DNA of 17,987 nt from DATKYV01 sp035528275. Lineage in GTDB: Bacteria > Acidobacteriota > Terriglobia > UBA7540. The translations under genes were made by a program, and so were the position numbers. The notes beneath the pieces were generated by a model. It was not told where the DNA came from. It made no database searches and saw only the letters and a list, made by a program, of their open reading frames with translations. Positions 6,738-14,774 of the stretch are shown here, one piece after another (position 1 is the first letter of the stretch; every line of letters starts with the position of its first letter). The stretch is from positions 1 to 17,987 of the forward strand of contig DATKYV010000001.1 in assembly GCA_035528275.1 (NCBI GenBank). Direction: 5' to 3'.

Positions 6738-8246
6738 TCAATCACCCGGGTTTGCAGGGGTCGGTCCATCGCGTGACAGGGCGCCGAAGTCCAGATCGCT
6801 CAACAGGATTATTTGCAACGGCCCGAGTTCCTTCAGGTCCGACCGGAAAGCGCTAGCGTCACCGACCAGCACGATGATGTTTCCCCTCGCACCTAGCACG
6901 CTGCGCGTCGCCGCAAAAACATCTTCGGCACGAAGCTGCTCGATTCGCTCTCCAAAACGGTTCCAGGTATCGAGTGGCAGGCCGTGCACCATCAGATCAA
7001 CGGTGTGCTCGGCGAAGCCCTCCGGCGTTTCGAACTCCAGCGCCATGTGTCCCAACAGGTAGCTCTGGGCCGTGCTCAGCTCCCCGCCATTGATGGGTCG
7101 CTCCTGCAAACGCTTCATCTGCTCCAGAATCATCTCCAAGGCCTTGGCTGTTCCCGAGGTTCGGGTCGAGGTCTTCGCCACCCAGCTGCCGGAAAAGCGA
7201 TTGCACACGAGCTCGCTCGAGGCCCCGTAGGTCAGTCCCTGCTGGCTGCGCAGGGTCTTGAAAAGACGGTTTGTGGCGGGGCCGCCCAGAATCTGATTGA
7301 CCACGGTAAGCGCTTCGTAGTCCGGGCTGGCGCGGGGAATGCCTCGCGCGCCGACGCGAATTTCCGTCTGGACCGCGTCCGGTTTGTCGATGATCACCAC
7401 ACCCCCGTCCTCTTGACGGGCCAGTTGTTTCGAGGGTTCCTCCCTTCCCTGCCCTTCCTCCCAGTCTCCGAAGAACTTCCGGGCGAGCGTCAACCCCTCC
7501 TCCTCGGAAACATCACCGACTACGGAGAGCACAGAACTGCCGGGGCGGTAGTGCGCTTTCTGGAAAGCCTTCAGATCGCCCGTCGCCATGCGCTGCAGCG
7601 AGTCGGGCGTGCCGTCCAGGGGGTGACCGTAAGGCGTCCCCGCAAAGACCAAAAGATCGAACACCCGGTCGGCAACGGAGGAGGGATCGTCCCGGAGAAC
7701 CTCCAGAGCCGAAAGAGTCTGCTTGCGCCGGCGGTCGACTTCCTCGGCGGGAAACGTGGGGTGGATGACCATGTCGGCGAGGATTTCGAAGCCGGGCTCA
7801 GTGTGGTCACTGAGGACGGTCAAGGAGACGAAAGAGTCGTCCCACTCGGCGGCGCTTTCGAGGGTGCCGCCCATCTGGTCGATGAGCTCGGAGATTTGCC
7901 GGGCGCTCCTCTGGGCGGTTCCCTGGCTGAGCAAAGCCGCGACCATCTCGGCGAGTCCCGGAAGTCCGGCGGGATCCGCCGCCGCGCCCGACTTCACGGT
8001 GAGGCGCAGCGTGACCACCGGCAGAGAGCGGCGTTCGATGACCAAAACCTTCAGCCTGTTGGAAAGCGTGTGGACCGCGAGCGTGGGAAGCGCCACGGGG
8101 TTGGGCGGAGGGAGCGGCGGAGGAAACTCCCGTCCCTCTGCTCCGACAGGGATGATCAGAAGAAGCGTAAGGATGGGAATGAATCGCGAAGCCTTTGGCA
8201 TGAGCTTGAGGGCTGTTCGGACCATTGTGATAAGTCGGTTCAGCAT
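6738..8246 (-). CDS. Inactive M16-type peptidase subunit, exported
   Basis: This 502-residue protein has the two-repeat M16 (pitrilysin/insulinase) architecture after an N-terminal hydrophobic export segment (about residues 20-36). The zinc site is missing. Where the upstream partner has GFAHLFEHLMFQGT, this protein has GLAEMVAALLSQGT (97-110), so HLFEH becomes EMVAA. It keeps the substrate-positioning Arg and Tyr of the second repeat (R333 and Y340 in LRSQQGLTYG). That is the classical pairing of a non-catalytic subunit with a catalytic one, as in mitochondrial processing peptidase. The ATG at 8246 begins five bases after the partner's stop, with GAGG just before it, which points to coupled translation. 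Internal ATGs at 8225 and 8201 are possible starts. Confidence 0.9.
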   Translation of the reverse strand: MLNRLITMVRTALKLMPKASRFIPILTLLLIIPVGAEGREFPPPLPPPNPVALPTLAVHTLSNRLKVLVIERRSLPVVTLRLTVKSGAAADPAGLPGLAEMVAALLSQGTAQRSARQISELIDQMGGTLESAAEWDDSFVSLTVLSDHTEPGFEILADMVIHPTFPAEEVDRRRKQTLSALEVLRDDPSSVADRVFDLLVFAGTPYGHPLDGTPDSLQRMATGDLKAFQKAHYRPGSSVLSVVGDVSEEEGLTLARKFFGDWEEGQGREEPSKQLARQEDGGVVIIDKPDAVQTEIRVGARGIPRASPDYEALTVVNQILGGPATNRLFKTLRSQQGLTYGASSELVCNRFSGSWVAKTSTRTSGTAKALEMILEQMKRLQERPINGGELSTAQSYLLGHMALEFETPEGFAEHTVDLMVHGLPLDTWNRFGERIEQLRAEDVFAATRSVLGARGNIIVLVGDASAFRSDLKELGPLQIILLSDLDFGALSRDGPTPANPGD

Positions 8247-8251
8247 TCCCT

Positions 8252-9697
8252 CTATTGCCCAACGGCCGCAGGCACCGGTTCCCGTTCATCCTCGGTGTCC
8301 TGCCCGGCCTGCGGGTAGACCTCCAAAACAGTCACGTTCTCAGGCACGAAGTACTTCCGCGCCACACGCTGGATGTCCTCCGGCGTGACGGCCAGAAAAC
8401 GGTCGAGCTCCGTGTTGAGCAGTTCCGGGTCCTTGAGGACCACGGCGGCATAACCCAGCTCCTCACCAAGACTCTGCACGGTCTGGCGGCTGAGGACGAA
8501 ATCCCGCAGAATCTGGTTTTTCGCCTTGGCCAATTCATCGGCCGGCGTTGGCGCGCTCTTCAAGCGCTCGAGCTCCGCCTGGATTTCGGCCTCGCCTTGC
8601 TCGGGAGTATGTCCGGGATTCATGACCGCGAAAACGAAGAAGAGATTGGGGTCCTCGGTAAAATTGCCGGTACTGTGTGCCTCGAACGCAATCTGCTTCT
8701 CATAGACCAGGCGGCGATAGATGCGCGAACTCTCGCCTTCGGAAAGGATCTTGGCCGCCAGCCGCAGCGGGTAGGCGTCCGGAGTGCCGTCAGCGGGCAT
8801 GTGATACGCGGCGACGAAAGCCGGCAAGGCGACGTTCTCCTCCACCTTTAGGACGCGCTTCGCCTCCTGCGGCGGCTCTCGAGGAATGTTGCGCTCGGGA
8901 CTCTCCGGTCCCGCCGACAGTGGCCCGAAGTACTTTCGCACCAGTTGTTCCGTTTCCTGGCGGTCGAAGTCGCCGGCAATTATCAGCCTGGCGTTGTCAG
9001 GAACGTAGTAGGTGTCGTAGAAAGCGCGGATGTCGGAGACCCGGGCGCGGTCCAAATCCTCCATACTGCCGATGGTCGAGTGCCGGTAGGGATGGACCGT
9101 GAAGGCGTGAGCGTACAACTGTTCGACAATGGTGCCGTAGGGTTGATTGTCGAAGCGCAGCCGGCGCTCTTCCTTGACCACTTCCTTCTCGGTATTGAAC
9201 GAACGTTCGGTGATTTCGAGATTGCGCATCCGGTCGGCTTCCAGCCAGAGGGCGACGGGGAGCTGGGAGCTGGGAATGGTTTCCCAATAGACGGTGTAGT
9301 CTTCGGTGGTGTAGGCGTTGTCGAGCCCGCCGACGCGCACGATATAGTTTGAAAACTGGTCGGGCCCCAGGTTCTTGGTGCCCTGAAACATCAGATGCTC
9401 GAAGAGATGCGCGAAACCCGTCTTGCCGGGGCTCTCATCCTTGGAGCCGACGTGATACCACACCTGGACGCTCACCACCGGCGCCTCGTGACGTTCCACC
9501 ATGAGGACGCGCAAGCCATTGGGCAGAGTGATGGGGTAAATGGGCACGCGAGGCAGCTTGGCAGCCCAGACGGCCGGCGTCGCCAGAAGGCAGGTGATGA
9601 TGGCGATCGCCGCTCGATATCTGGAGCAATGTGTGAGGCGAAGATGAATACTCAGCCGCTCCCTCCGGTTGGTGAATCGAATGCTCCGCCGAAGCAT
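8252..9697 (-). CDS. Active M16 zinc metallopeptidase, exported
   Basis: This is a predicted periplasmic zinc peptidase of the M16 family, 481 residues from the ATG at 9697 (a GTG at 9709 is the alternative). Numbered from the GTG, residues about 33-50 form the export signal (ending TPAVWAA). The inverted zinc motif HLFEH is at 101-105, with E104 as catalytic base. The third ligand is E180 or E181 in EVVKEERR, about 75 residues downstream as usual. VGGLDNAYTTEDYTVYWETI carries the conserved NA(Y/F)T substrate segment. The second, non-catalytic repeat fills the C-terminal half. It is the first gene of the operon with the inactive partner and the CPBP protease. No Shine-Dalgarno is clear at either start. 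Confidence 0.9.
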   Translation of the reverse strand: MLRRSIRFTNRRERLSIHLRLTHCSRYRAAIAIITCLLATPAVWAAKLPRVPIYPITLPNGLRVLMVERHEAPVVSVQVWYHVGSKDESPGKTGFAHLFEHLMFQGTKNLGPDQFSNYIVRVGGLDNAYTTEDYTVYWETIPSSQLPVALWLEADRMRNLEITERSFNTEKEVVKEERRLRFDNQPYGTIVEQLYAHAFTVHPYRHSTIGSMEDLDRARVSDIRAFYDTYYVPDNARLIIAGDFDRQETEQLVRKYFGPLSAGPESPERNIPREPPQEAKRVLKVEENVALPAFVAAYHMPADGTPDAYPLRLAAKILSEGESSRIYRRLVYEKQIAFEAHSTGNFTEDPNLFFVFAVMNPGHTPEQGEAEIQAELERLKSAPTPADELAKAKNQILRDFVLSRQTVQSLGEELGYAAVVLKDPELLNTELDRFLAVTPEDIQRVARKYFVPENVTVLEVYPQAGQDTEDEREPVPAAVGQ

Positions 9698-9812
9698 TCT
9701 AGCATACACGCGTTCGCCAGATTCCGCAGTGAACTCCTCGGCGCACCGCGCGGCGCCTGGAGTGCCTGCCGGTGTGATGCTCCAATACCCATACGAGCGG
9801 CTGCATCGCTTC

Positions 9813-9841
9813 TTGATCCCGAAGGATTTTGCGTCTAAAAG
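9813..9841 (+). promoter_or_regulatory. Candidate promoter of the GT-C/TPR gene
   Basis: TTGATC (9813-9818) and TAAAAG (9836-9841) are separated by 17 bases, with 4 of 6 matches in each box. Initiation would be near 9848. The GTG at 9854 would then be almost leaderless, unless a later GTG (9887 or 9920) is the real start. Confidence 0.4.
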
Positions 9842-9853
9842 AGCATAGCGGGC

Positions 9854-11377
9854 GTGGCGGTATCCAGCTCGCGCGAGGCGTTTTGGGTGAACCCAAAAAC
9901 CGGCGCCGAAGTCGAATCGGTGAATCCGCGGGAACTCCCGCCCCCCAACGGCTTGGTGTGGAGCAGGAGCGATGCCGTTCCTCTGGTCCTGCTTCTGGTT
10001 CTTCCGTTTCTCCTTTATGCGTCCGTGCTATCTTTCCACTTTGTCTACGACGACGAAATTCTCATCGTCAACAATCCGCTCATCCTCTCCTGGAAATCCA
10101 TCCCCACTTTTTTCACCCAAAGCCTCACCTCCTCGATTTATCCGGGGCTGGCGGCGAATTACTACCGTCCCGTCCTGCTCCTCTGGTTGCTGGTCAACCG
10201 GACATTGTGGGGATTGAGCACCTTCGGCTGGCACCTTTCCACCCTGGCCCTTCACGTCCTGGTGATACAGAGCGTCTATCTGCTGGCGCGGAGAATTCTC
10301 CGCGACCGTCTCTCCGCTGCCCTGGCGGGTGCGGTTTTTGCCGCGCACCCCATCCACGTCGAAACCGTCGCATGGGTGATGGGTTTCCAGGATTCGCTGG
10401 TTGCCCTCGCCGTTGTCACATCTTTTCTGTGCTACGTCAACGGACGGTCGCCCGGCCGCCAGAGGACGGTTTGGCTCACTGGCTCGACGCTTCTTTACGC
10501 GCTCGGAGTATTTGCCAAAGAGAACGCTTTCGCGCTTCCCGTCATCATCGCGGCTTACGAGTGGTTCCACCCTCCGCCGCCCGGAGATCCACAACGCGCG
10601 TTGGGGAAAAGGGCCCGAATCCGCGCTTGCCTCAACGCCGTGGCGCCGTATCTGGTGGTGACGGGGATTTATCTTGTCGCCCGGGTTGTGGTCCTCGAAG
10701 GGTTCAGCCATGTCGTGACCAGGATCTCGCCGGCTACCCTGCTGCAAACGCTGCCTCTGGTGATCGCGACTTACGCCAAGCATCTCGTCTGGCCCGTGGG
10801 GCTGAGCGCTTTTTACGATGTTCCGTACGTCGTTCGTCCCGGACTCAGCAATTTCTGGCTGCCCGCCGGAGCACTGCTGGTCACAGGCGGCGGATTGTGG
10901 TGGTGGTCGAAGAAGTCGCGGCGAGCCGCCACTGCATCCGTCTGGTTGGTTGTCACTGCCCTGCCGGTTCTCAACCTTACCGTTTTTCCTCCTGGAGAGC
11001 CTATGCACGACCGATACATGTACCTGCCCTCGGTCGGCTTTGTGCTTTTGCTGGGGATGGGCCTGAGGCGCCTGGGATCCGGTGGCCGTAAGCTGCTGCG
11101 GCAACCTGCCGGCCGATGGTCTGCGGAGCGATCTTGGTTGGCCTGTTGGGCTTCGGGACAGTCTCCTACAGCAGGTTCTGGTCCGATAATCTCACGCTCT
11201 ATCGGCGCGGTGTGGAAATCGCGCCGCAAAACAACATCGCCACCAACAACCTGGCGAATGAATTTGTGGCCCGCGGCCAGTACGGCGAGGCCATCCATCT
11301 CTATCAGCGGGTGCTCTCCCGCCGTCCGGACTTCTGGCTCTCGAATTACAACCTCGGCTTTTGCTACTACAAGCTGA
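9854..11377 (+). CDS. TMTC-like GT-C glycosyltransferase, N-terminal membrane part (frame broken near 11.1 kb)
   Basis: This is the membrane half of a protein resembling bacterial relatives of the TMTC O-mannosyltransferases (DUF1736 plus TPR). After a poorly defined GTG start come many transmembrane segments. An acidic loop YDDE sits at 65-68, as in GT-C enzymes where it binds the metal and lipid-linked sugar. Further motifs are NYYRP (102-106), HPIHVETVAW (165-174) and DRYMYLPSVGF (386-396). Family-like sequence ends at about 11090-11110. From there to the TAG near 11377 this frame encodes arginine/serine-rich sequence typical of an out-of-frame read. The genuine continuation, including the TPR domain, is in the next frame from about 11113. 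One missing base around the GCCGGCCG at 11108-11115 would explain the break. Donor and acceptor are unknown. Confidence 0.75.
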   Translation: MAVSSSREAFWVNPKTGAEVESVNPRELPPPNGLVWSRSDAVPLVLLLVLPFLLYASVLSFHFVYDDEILIVNNPLILSWKSIPTFFTQSLTSSIYPGLAANYYRPVLLLWLLVNRTLWGLSTFGWHLSTLALHVLVIQSVYLLARRILRDRLSAALAGAVFAAHPIHVETVAWVMGFQDSLVALAVVTSFLCYVNGRSPGRQRTVWLTGSTLLYALGVFAKENAFALPVIIAAYEWFHPPPPGDPQRALGKRARIRACLNAVAPYLVVTGIYLVARVVVLEGFSHVVTRISPATLLQTLPLVIATYAKHLVWPVGLSAFYDVPYVVRPGLSNFWLPAGALLVTGGGLWWWSKKSRRAATASVWLVVTALPVLNLTVFPPGEPMHDRYMYLPSVGFVLLLGMGLRRLGSGGRKLLRQPAGRWSAERSWLACWASGQSPTAGSGPIISRSIGAVWKSRRKTTSPPTTWRMNLWPAASTARPSISISGCSPAVRTSGSRITTSAFATTS

Positions 11378-11703
11378 ACCGACTCGAGGAGGCCCAGCAG
11401 TTCCTGGCGCGCGCCATTGCCATCGACCCCGGCAATCCCGACCAATTCGTCTATCTGGGATTGACGAAGTTCAAGATGGGGCGTCTGCCCGAGGCGGAGT
11501 CAGCCCTCCGGCACGCCATCGCCCTGCGACCTGATGGGCCTGGAAACCATTTCGCACTGGGAATATTGCTGAAGGCTCGCGGCGAATTCAACGCCGCACT
11601 CGGAGAATTGCGGACCGAACTCCGCTACCATCCCGAGCAAACTGCCGCGCGAAAGCAGATCGAGGAAATCGAAACTCAGCTCAAAATGCACCCGCCCCAC
11701 TAG
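11116..11703 (+). CDS. TPR-domain C-terminal part of the same TMTC-like gene
   Basis: This 195-residue segment continues the upstream gene. It starts with the last transmembrane helix (MVCGAILVGLLGFGTVSYSR), then FWSDNLTLYRRGVEIAPQN, the usual link in TMTC-like proteins. About four tetratricopeptide repeats follow (NNLANEFVARGQYGEAIHLY; LGFCYYKLNRLEEAQQFLAR; LGLTKFKMGRLPEAESALRH; LGILLKARGEFNAALGELR). The ATG at 11116 sits exactly where the upper frame loses homology and has no Shine-Dalgarno, so it is probably not a native start. Joined to the upstream part, the protein would be about 615 residues, normal for the family. The stop codon TAG (11701-11703) overlaps the border of an inverted-repeat element, so the original C-terminus may have been longer. 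Confidence 0.75.
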   Translation: MVCGAILVGLLGFGTVSYSRFWSDNLTLYRRGVEIAPQNNIATNNLANEFVARGQYGEAIHLYQRVLSRRPDFWLSNYNLGFCYYKLNRLEEAQQFLARAIAIDPGNPDQFVYLGLTKFKMGRLPEAESALRHAIALRPDGPGNHFALGILLKARGEFNAALGELRTELRYHPEQTAARKQIEEIETQLKMHPPH

Positions 11704-11814
11704 TGCCGTTCCAACCTAATGTGCCAGGACTCCCGTCGCACGGTCTCTGTCCGCCAGCTGGCGGATTGTGGGTACTCCTCATAGCATTAGGCCGAAAAAG
11801 GTGGAACGGCACTA
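11701..11814. mobile_element. MITE-like inverted-repeat element with TA target duplication
   Basis: A terminal inverted repeat begins GTGCCGTTCCA at 11703 and is mirrored by TGGAACGGCAC ending at 11812. TA lies on both sides (11701-11702 and 11813-11814). Including the flanks, 14 bases are perfectly complementary (11700-11713 with 11802-11815). A second inner pair is CCTAATG (11715-11721) with CATTAGG (11785-11791). The centre holds a perfect 16-bp palindrome (TCCGCCAGCTGGCGGA, 11750-11765). The whole 110 bp can fold into one long hairpin and encodes nothing. TA duplication and this size suit a miniature element mobilised by an IS630/Tc1-type transposase, which is not in the window. A static REP-like repeat is the alternative. 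Confidence 0.65.
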
Positions 11815-11898
11815 GCCCCGGCCGATGGGCTCTCCCTCACCTGGTTTGTCGGAAGATGTCAAATAGGACGCCCGGCTCCGCGCGCTCCATGCGCGTCA

Positions 11899-13539
11899 CT
11901 ACCCGGTCCACTTTTGCGCGATGGGAAAACGGCGGCCGATTCCGAAAGCTTTGGCGGTCACCTTCAGCGTCGGCGCGGCCTGCTGGCGCTTGTATTCCGC
12001 GCTTTGCACGCGTCGGATGGTGTCCTGCACAAGCTCCGGCTCGAGACCGTATTTCTCGATGATTTCCTGGCCGCTGAGTTGTTCCCCAATGTAGGCGCTG
12101 AGGATGATGTCCAACACTTCGTAGGGGGGCAGCGTGTCCTGGTCGGTCTGACCGGCGCGAAGCTCCGCCGTGGGCGCTTTGGAGAGGCAGGCGGCCGGAA
12201 TGCGCTCCGCGCAGCGGTTTGCGTAGCGCCCCAGGTCATACACCATCGTCTTCGGGACGTCGCCGATGACCGAGAGACCTCCTGCCATGTCGCCGTAGAG
12301 AGTGCAGTAACCCACCGCGAGCTCCGATTTGTTCCCCGTGCTCAGAACCAGGGCGCCGGTCTTGTTGGAAAGAGCCATGAGAATGTTGCCGCGAATCCTG
12401 GCCTGAATGTTTTCTTCGGTCACGTCGCGCGGTCTTCCTTCAAAGGCCGGGTCGAGCGTGATGAGATAGCTGTCAAACACCGGGCCGATAGGGATGACTC
12501 GGAAATCGATGTGAAGATTCACCGCCAGCGCCTGAGCGTCGCGGAGGCTTTCCGGTGAGGAGTAGGGGCCCGGCATGCTGACGCCGGCCACGTGTTCGGG
12601 GCCGAGAGCGTCCGCGGCGATTGCGGCCACGAGCGATGAGTCGATTCCGCCGCTCAGGCCGACGAGCACATTTTCAAACCTGCACTTCGAGACGTAGTCC
12701 CGCGTGCCGAGCAAAAGCGCCCGGTAAACAGCTTCGGTTTCCGAAGCCGGCGCCGGACGAATGTCACTCGCGCCGCCGGAGGTATCAAAGATCACCAGGT
12801 CTTCTTCGAAGGATTTGGCGCGGGCCGAGAGCTCCCCTTGCGCGTTGAAGGCCATGCTCGAGCCGTCGAAAATCAGGCTGTCGTTTCCTCCCACGTGATT
12901 GACGTAGACGACGGGGATGCGGCGCTCGAGGGCGATGGCCTTCAGCATGTCGTGGCGGAATTGGAGTTTTTCGGTGCTGAAGGGCGAGGAGGCGATATTG
13001 AGAAGCAAGTCAGCGCCCGCCCCCACGGCCTCCTCGATGGGATCGCGCATGTAAAATTGCTTCTTCTGGAAATTCTTGTCATTCCAGATGTCCTCGCAAA
13101 TCGTGACGCCCACGCGATATCCGCCGAGGTCCTGGAAGCCCACGCTGGTGCCCGGCTCGAAGTAGCGCGATTCGTCGAAGACGTCGTAGAAAGGCAGGAG
13201 AATCTTCGAATAATCGAGCAGAACCTTTCCGCCATGGAGGAGCGCCGCGGCGTCCGAGGCCGCCTTCCCTCTTTCAACGCGCGAGCGACGGACGTAACCC
13301 ACGAGGACAGGAATGTTGGGAAGAAGCCCCGCCAGGCGGTGCAGCTCCGCCTCGCAGCGATTCACAAACTCGGGCCTTTCCACCAGGTCGCGGGGCGGAT
13401 AGCCGCACAGAGCGAGCTCGGGGAACAAGGCCAGTTCCGCGCCGCGCTGGCGGGCCTCATCCGCGAAACGCACGATGCGGTCCACATTGCCGGCAAAATC
13501 CCCCACCGTCGTATTGATCTGCGCTAGGGCGATCTTCAT
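11899..13539 (-). CDS. nadE: Glutamine-dependent NAD+ synthetase
   Basis: This enzyme (EC 6.3.5.1) makes NAD+ from nicotinic acid adenine dinucleotide, ATP and glutamine, the last step of NAD biosynthesis. The protein has 546 residues, the normal two-domain length. The N-terminal glutaminase domain of the nitrilase family shows the catalytic triad: E41 (FPELALCGYPPRD), K112 (DYSKILLPFYDVF) and C148 (GVTICEDIW). The C-terminal synthetase domain has the ATP pyrophosphatase loop SGGIDSS (296-302), followed by STGNKSELAVGYCTLYGD and LSKAPTAELRAGQTDQDTLP, all well conserved. The ATG at 13539 gives the canonical MKIALAQINTTVGDF start, although no strong Shine-Dalgarno precedes it. It lies 98 bases downstream of the methyltransferase gene on the same strand and is convergent with the TPR gene. 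Confidence 0.96.
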   Translation of the reverse strand: MKIALAQINTTVGDFAGNVDRIVRFADEARQRGAELALFPELALCGYPPRDLVERPEFVNRCEAELHRLAGLLPNIPVLVGYVRRSRVERGKAASDAAALLHGGKVLLDYSKILLPFYDVFDESRYFEPGTSVGFQDLGGYRVGVTICEDIWNDKNFQKKQFYMRDPIEEAVGAGADLLLNIASSPFSTEKLQFRHDMLKAIALERRIPVVYVNHVGGNDSLIFDGSSMAFNAQGELSARAKSFEEDLVIFDTSGGASDIRPAPASETEAVYRALLLGTRDYVSKCRFENVLVGLSGGIDSSLVAAIAADALGPEHVAGVSMPGPYSSPESLRDAQALAVNLHIDFRVIPIGPVFDSYLITLDPAFEGRPRDVTEENIQARIRGNILMALSNKTGALVLSTGNKSELAVGYCTLYGDMAGGLSVIGDVPKTMVYDLGRYANRCAERIPAACLSKAPTAELRAGQTDQDTLPPYEVLDIILSAYIGEQLSGQEIIEKYGLEPELVQDTIRRVQSAEYKRQQAAPTLKVTAKAFGIGRRFPIAQKWTG

Positions 13540-13637
13540 AGGTTCGGCTCGGCAGCCGGACGGTTCAGCGGTTGATACGCGCCCATCCGACTGTCGGTTC
13601 GATTATAGCCAACCGCGGTTTCGCGCGGCGGCAAAAC

Positions 13638-14198
13638 TCACGGCAGCGGTTTGCGGGCCACGATGGAGGCAACGCCGCGCTCCAGGCGCGTCTCGCGGTA
13701 GAAGATCACGTCCCAACCGCCGAATGCCTCAAGCAATTCCCCGGGCCCGAGCAGGTGCGCCGGATTCCGCGGGCCGGAACTGAGGCGAAGCTGGTCGCAC
13801 GTATAAGTCTCATAAACAATCAGGCCCGCCGGGCGCAGCGCCGCGCGCAGCGGCGCGTACAAGCCCGGGTCGCGGTAATAGAAACAGACGATGGCGTCAA
13901 AAGCCTCGGCGGGCAGCGGGAAGTTTTCCAGGTCGGCGCAGACCCAATCCACGCGCAGCCCCCGGAGGCGGGCCTGTTCCCTGCCCTCGCCAAGCGCCGC
14001 GGCCGACCGATCGACGGCCACCACTCGCAGGCCCTGCGCGGCAAGGAAAAGGCTGTGCCGCCCTGCACCGCACGCGAGGTCCAGAGCGCGCCCGTCTGTC
14101 GCAAAGAGAGAGGCAAATCTCGTCAAGATCTCGGCCGGAGCGCCCGGCGGAGGCTTCCCTGCACAAGGCACACGGGCGACTTTTCGCGGCGGTTCCAC
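13638..14198 (-). CDS. Class I SAM-dependent methyltransferase (TehB/UbiE-like)
   Basis: This is a 186-residue Rossmann-fold methyltransferase. Motif I is RALDLACGAGRHSLFLA (about residues 37-53). The acidic end of strand 2 is VVAVDRS (59-65), and a motif-II-like VCADLENFPLP follows. The C-terminal strands are present (GLIVYETYT). The start is a GTG at 14198, since an in-frame stop lies 10 bases further upstream. It follows the terminator of the Fe-S carrier gene, so it probably has its own promoter or is read at low level, and it lies ahead of nadE. The overall pattern resembles small stand-alone methyltransferases annotated as TehB-like. The substrate cannot be inferred. Confidence 0.8.
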   Translation of the reverse strand: MEPPRKVARVPCAGKPPPGAPAEILTRFASLFATDGRALDLACGAGRHSLFLAAQGLRVVAVDRSAAALGEGREQARLRGLRVDWVCADLENFPLPAEAFDAIVCFYYRDPGLYAPLRAALRPAGLIVYETYTCDQLRLSSGPRNPAHLLGPGELLEAFGGWDVIFYRETRLERGVASIVARKPLP

Positions 14199-14222
14199 AA
14201 GGCCAATCTACCGCAAGCCGCA

Positions 14223-14266
14223 CAAAAACAAAAACCCCGGTCTCCTCGCTCTGAGGCGACACGGGG
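14223..14266 (-). terminator. Rho-independent terminator of the Fe-S carrier gene
   Basis: Read on the minus strand, CCCCG (complement of 14262-14266) pairs with CGGGG (complement of 14235-14239). Inner paired blocks GTC/GAC and CCTC/GAGG lie between, around a five-base loop. The stem is followed by T-rich sequence (complement of 14223-14234, TTTTTGTTTTTG). It starts about 40 bases after the stop codon of the A-type carrier gene. Confidence 0.8.
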
Positions 14267-14306
14267 GGCATTCTCAAGGGAATTCGGGAAACCGACCGGC
14301 AAATTG

Positions 14307-14633
14307 CTAGACGCTGAACGAGCTGCCGCAACCGCACGTGGTCTTCACGTTGGGGTTTTCAAACTTAAATCCCGAACCTTCCAGAGTTTCGATGAAGTCG
14401 ACTCTGGTCCCGTCCAGGTACATCAGCGAAGCCTGGTCGATGAAAACCTTCAGGCCATCGAAGTCGAAGGTCTTGTCGATGCCGTTGGTCTGATTCTCGA
14501 AGTTCATCTGGTAAGAGAATCCCGAACACCCTCCGCCGACCACCGATACACGTAACCCCAGGGGATGGGGTTCCTGCTGGGCGAGGATTTCCTTGACCTT
14601 CTCAACAGCCCTGGGCGTAAACTCAAGCGCCAT
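14307..14633 (-). CDS. A-type iron-sulfur cluster carrier (ErpA/IscA/HesB family)
   Basis: This is a 108-residue Fe-S carrier that receives clusters from the scaffold system and passes them to target enzymes. The three conserved cysteines are present: C36 in VGGGCSGFSY, and C100 and C102 in the C-terminal TTCGCGSSF. FENQTNGIDKTFDFDGLKVFIDQASLMYLDGT is typical of the family. Two adjacent Met codons could start it. I prefer the second (14633), because AAGGAG then lies six bases upstream; the ATG at 14636 would have a spacing of only three. The gene has its own terminator and a candidate promoter, so it is probably monocistronic. No other isc or suf genes are in the window. The sequence alone does not separate ErpA from IscA or SufA, so no symbol is given. 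Confidence 0.92.
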   Translation of the reverse strand: MALEFTPRAVEKVKEILAQQEPHPLGLRVSVVGGGCSGFSYQMNFENQTNGIDKTFDFDGLKVFIDQASLMYLDGTRVDFIETLEGSGFKFENPNVKTTCGCGSSFSV

Positions 14634-14691
14634 CATTCACTCCTTGGGGTATCTGAGTGTGGACCGTACCAGATACCGAGCACCCTCAACT

Positions 14692-14720
14692 AAAATAGCA
14701 GAACCAGGGCCTAAAATCAA
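14692..14720 (-). promoter_or_regulatory. Candidate promoter of the A-type carrier gene
   Basis: On the minus strand, TTGATT (complement of 14715-14720) and TATTTT (complement of 14692-14697) are spaced by 17 bases. Each box matches 4 of 6 consensus positions. The leader to the start codon would be about 50 bases. Confidence 0.5.
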
Positions 14721-14774
14721 GGGCCTGACGAGGGTTGGTAATGGGCCAGTTTGATGTAGAGGCGGCTTTAGGCT

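Noticed and set aside
6984..8318. 444-codon plus-strand frame antisense to the inactive M16 gene
   Set aside because: The low-complexity His/Arg/Gly-rich translation is complementary to a well-supported peptidase gene.
9829..11091. Long plus-strand frame of about 420 codons overlapping the GT-C gene
   Set aside because: Its translation is rich in Arg, Pro and Ser with no helices or motifs. The overlapping frame has clear TMTC-like motifs, so this is a high-GC shadow.
10028..11104. 358-codon minus-strand frame opposite the GT-C gene
   Set aside because: The translation is Gln/Arg/Gly/Asp-rich with no recognisable domain, and the opposite strand carries the real gene.
11750..11765. Central palindrome of the MITE as a classical rho-independent terminator
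   Set aside because: No T tract follows on either strand, and the palindrome is explained as part of the larger nested inverted repeat.
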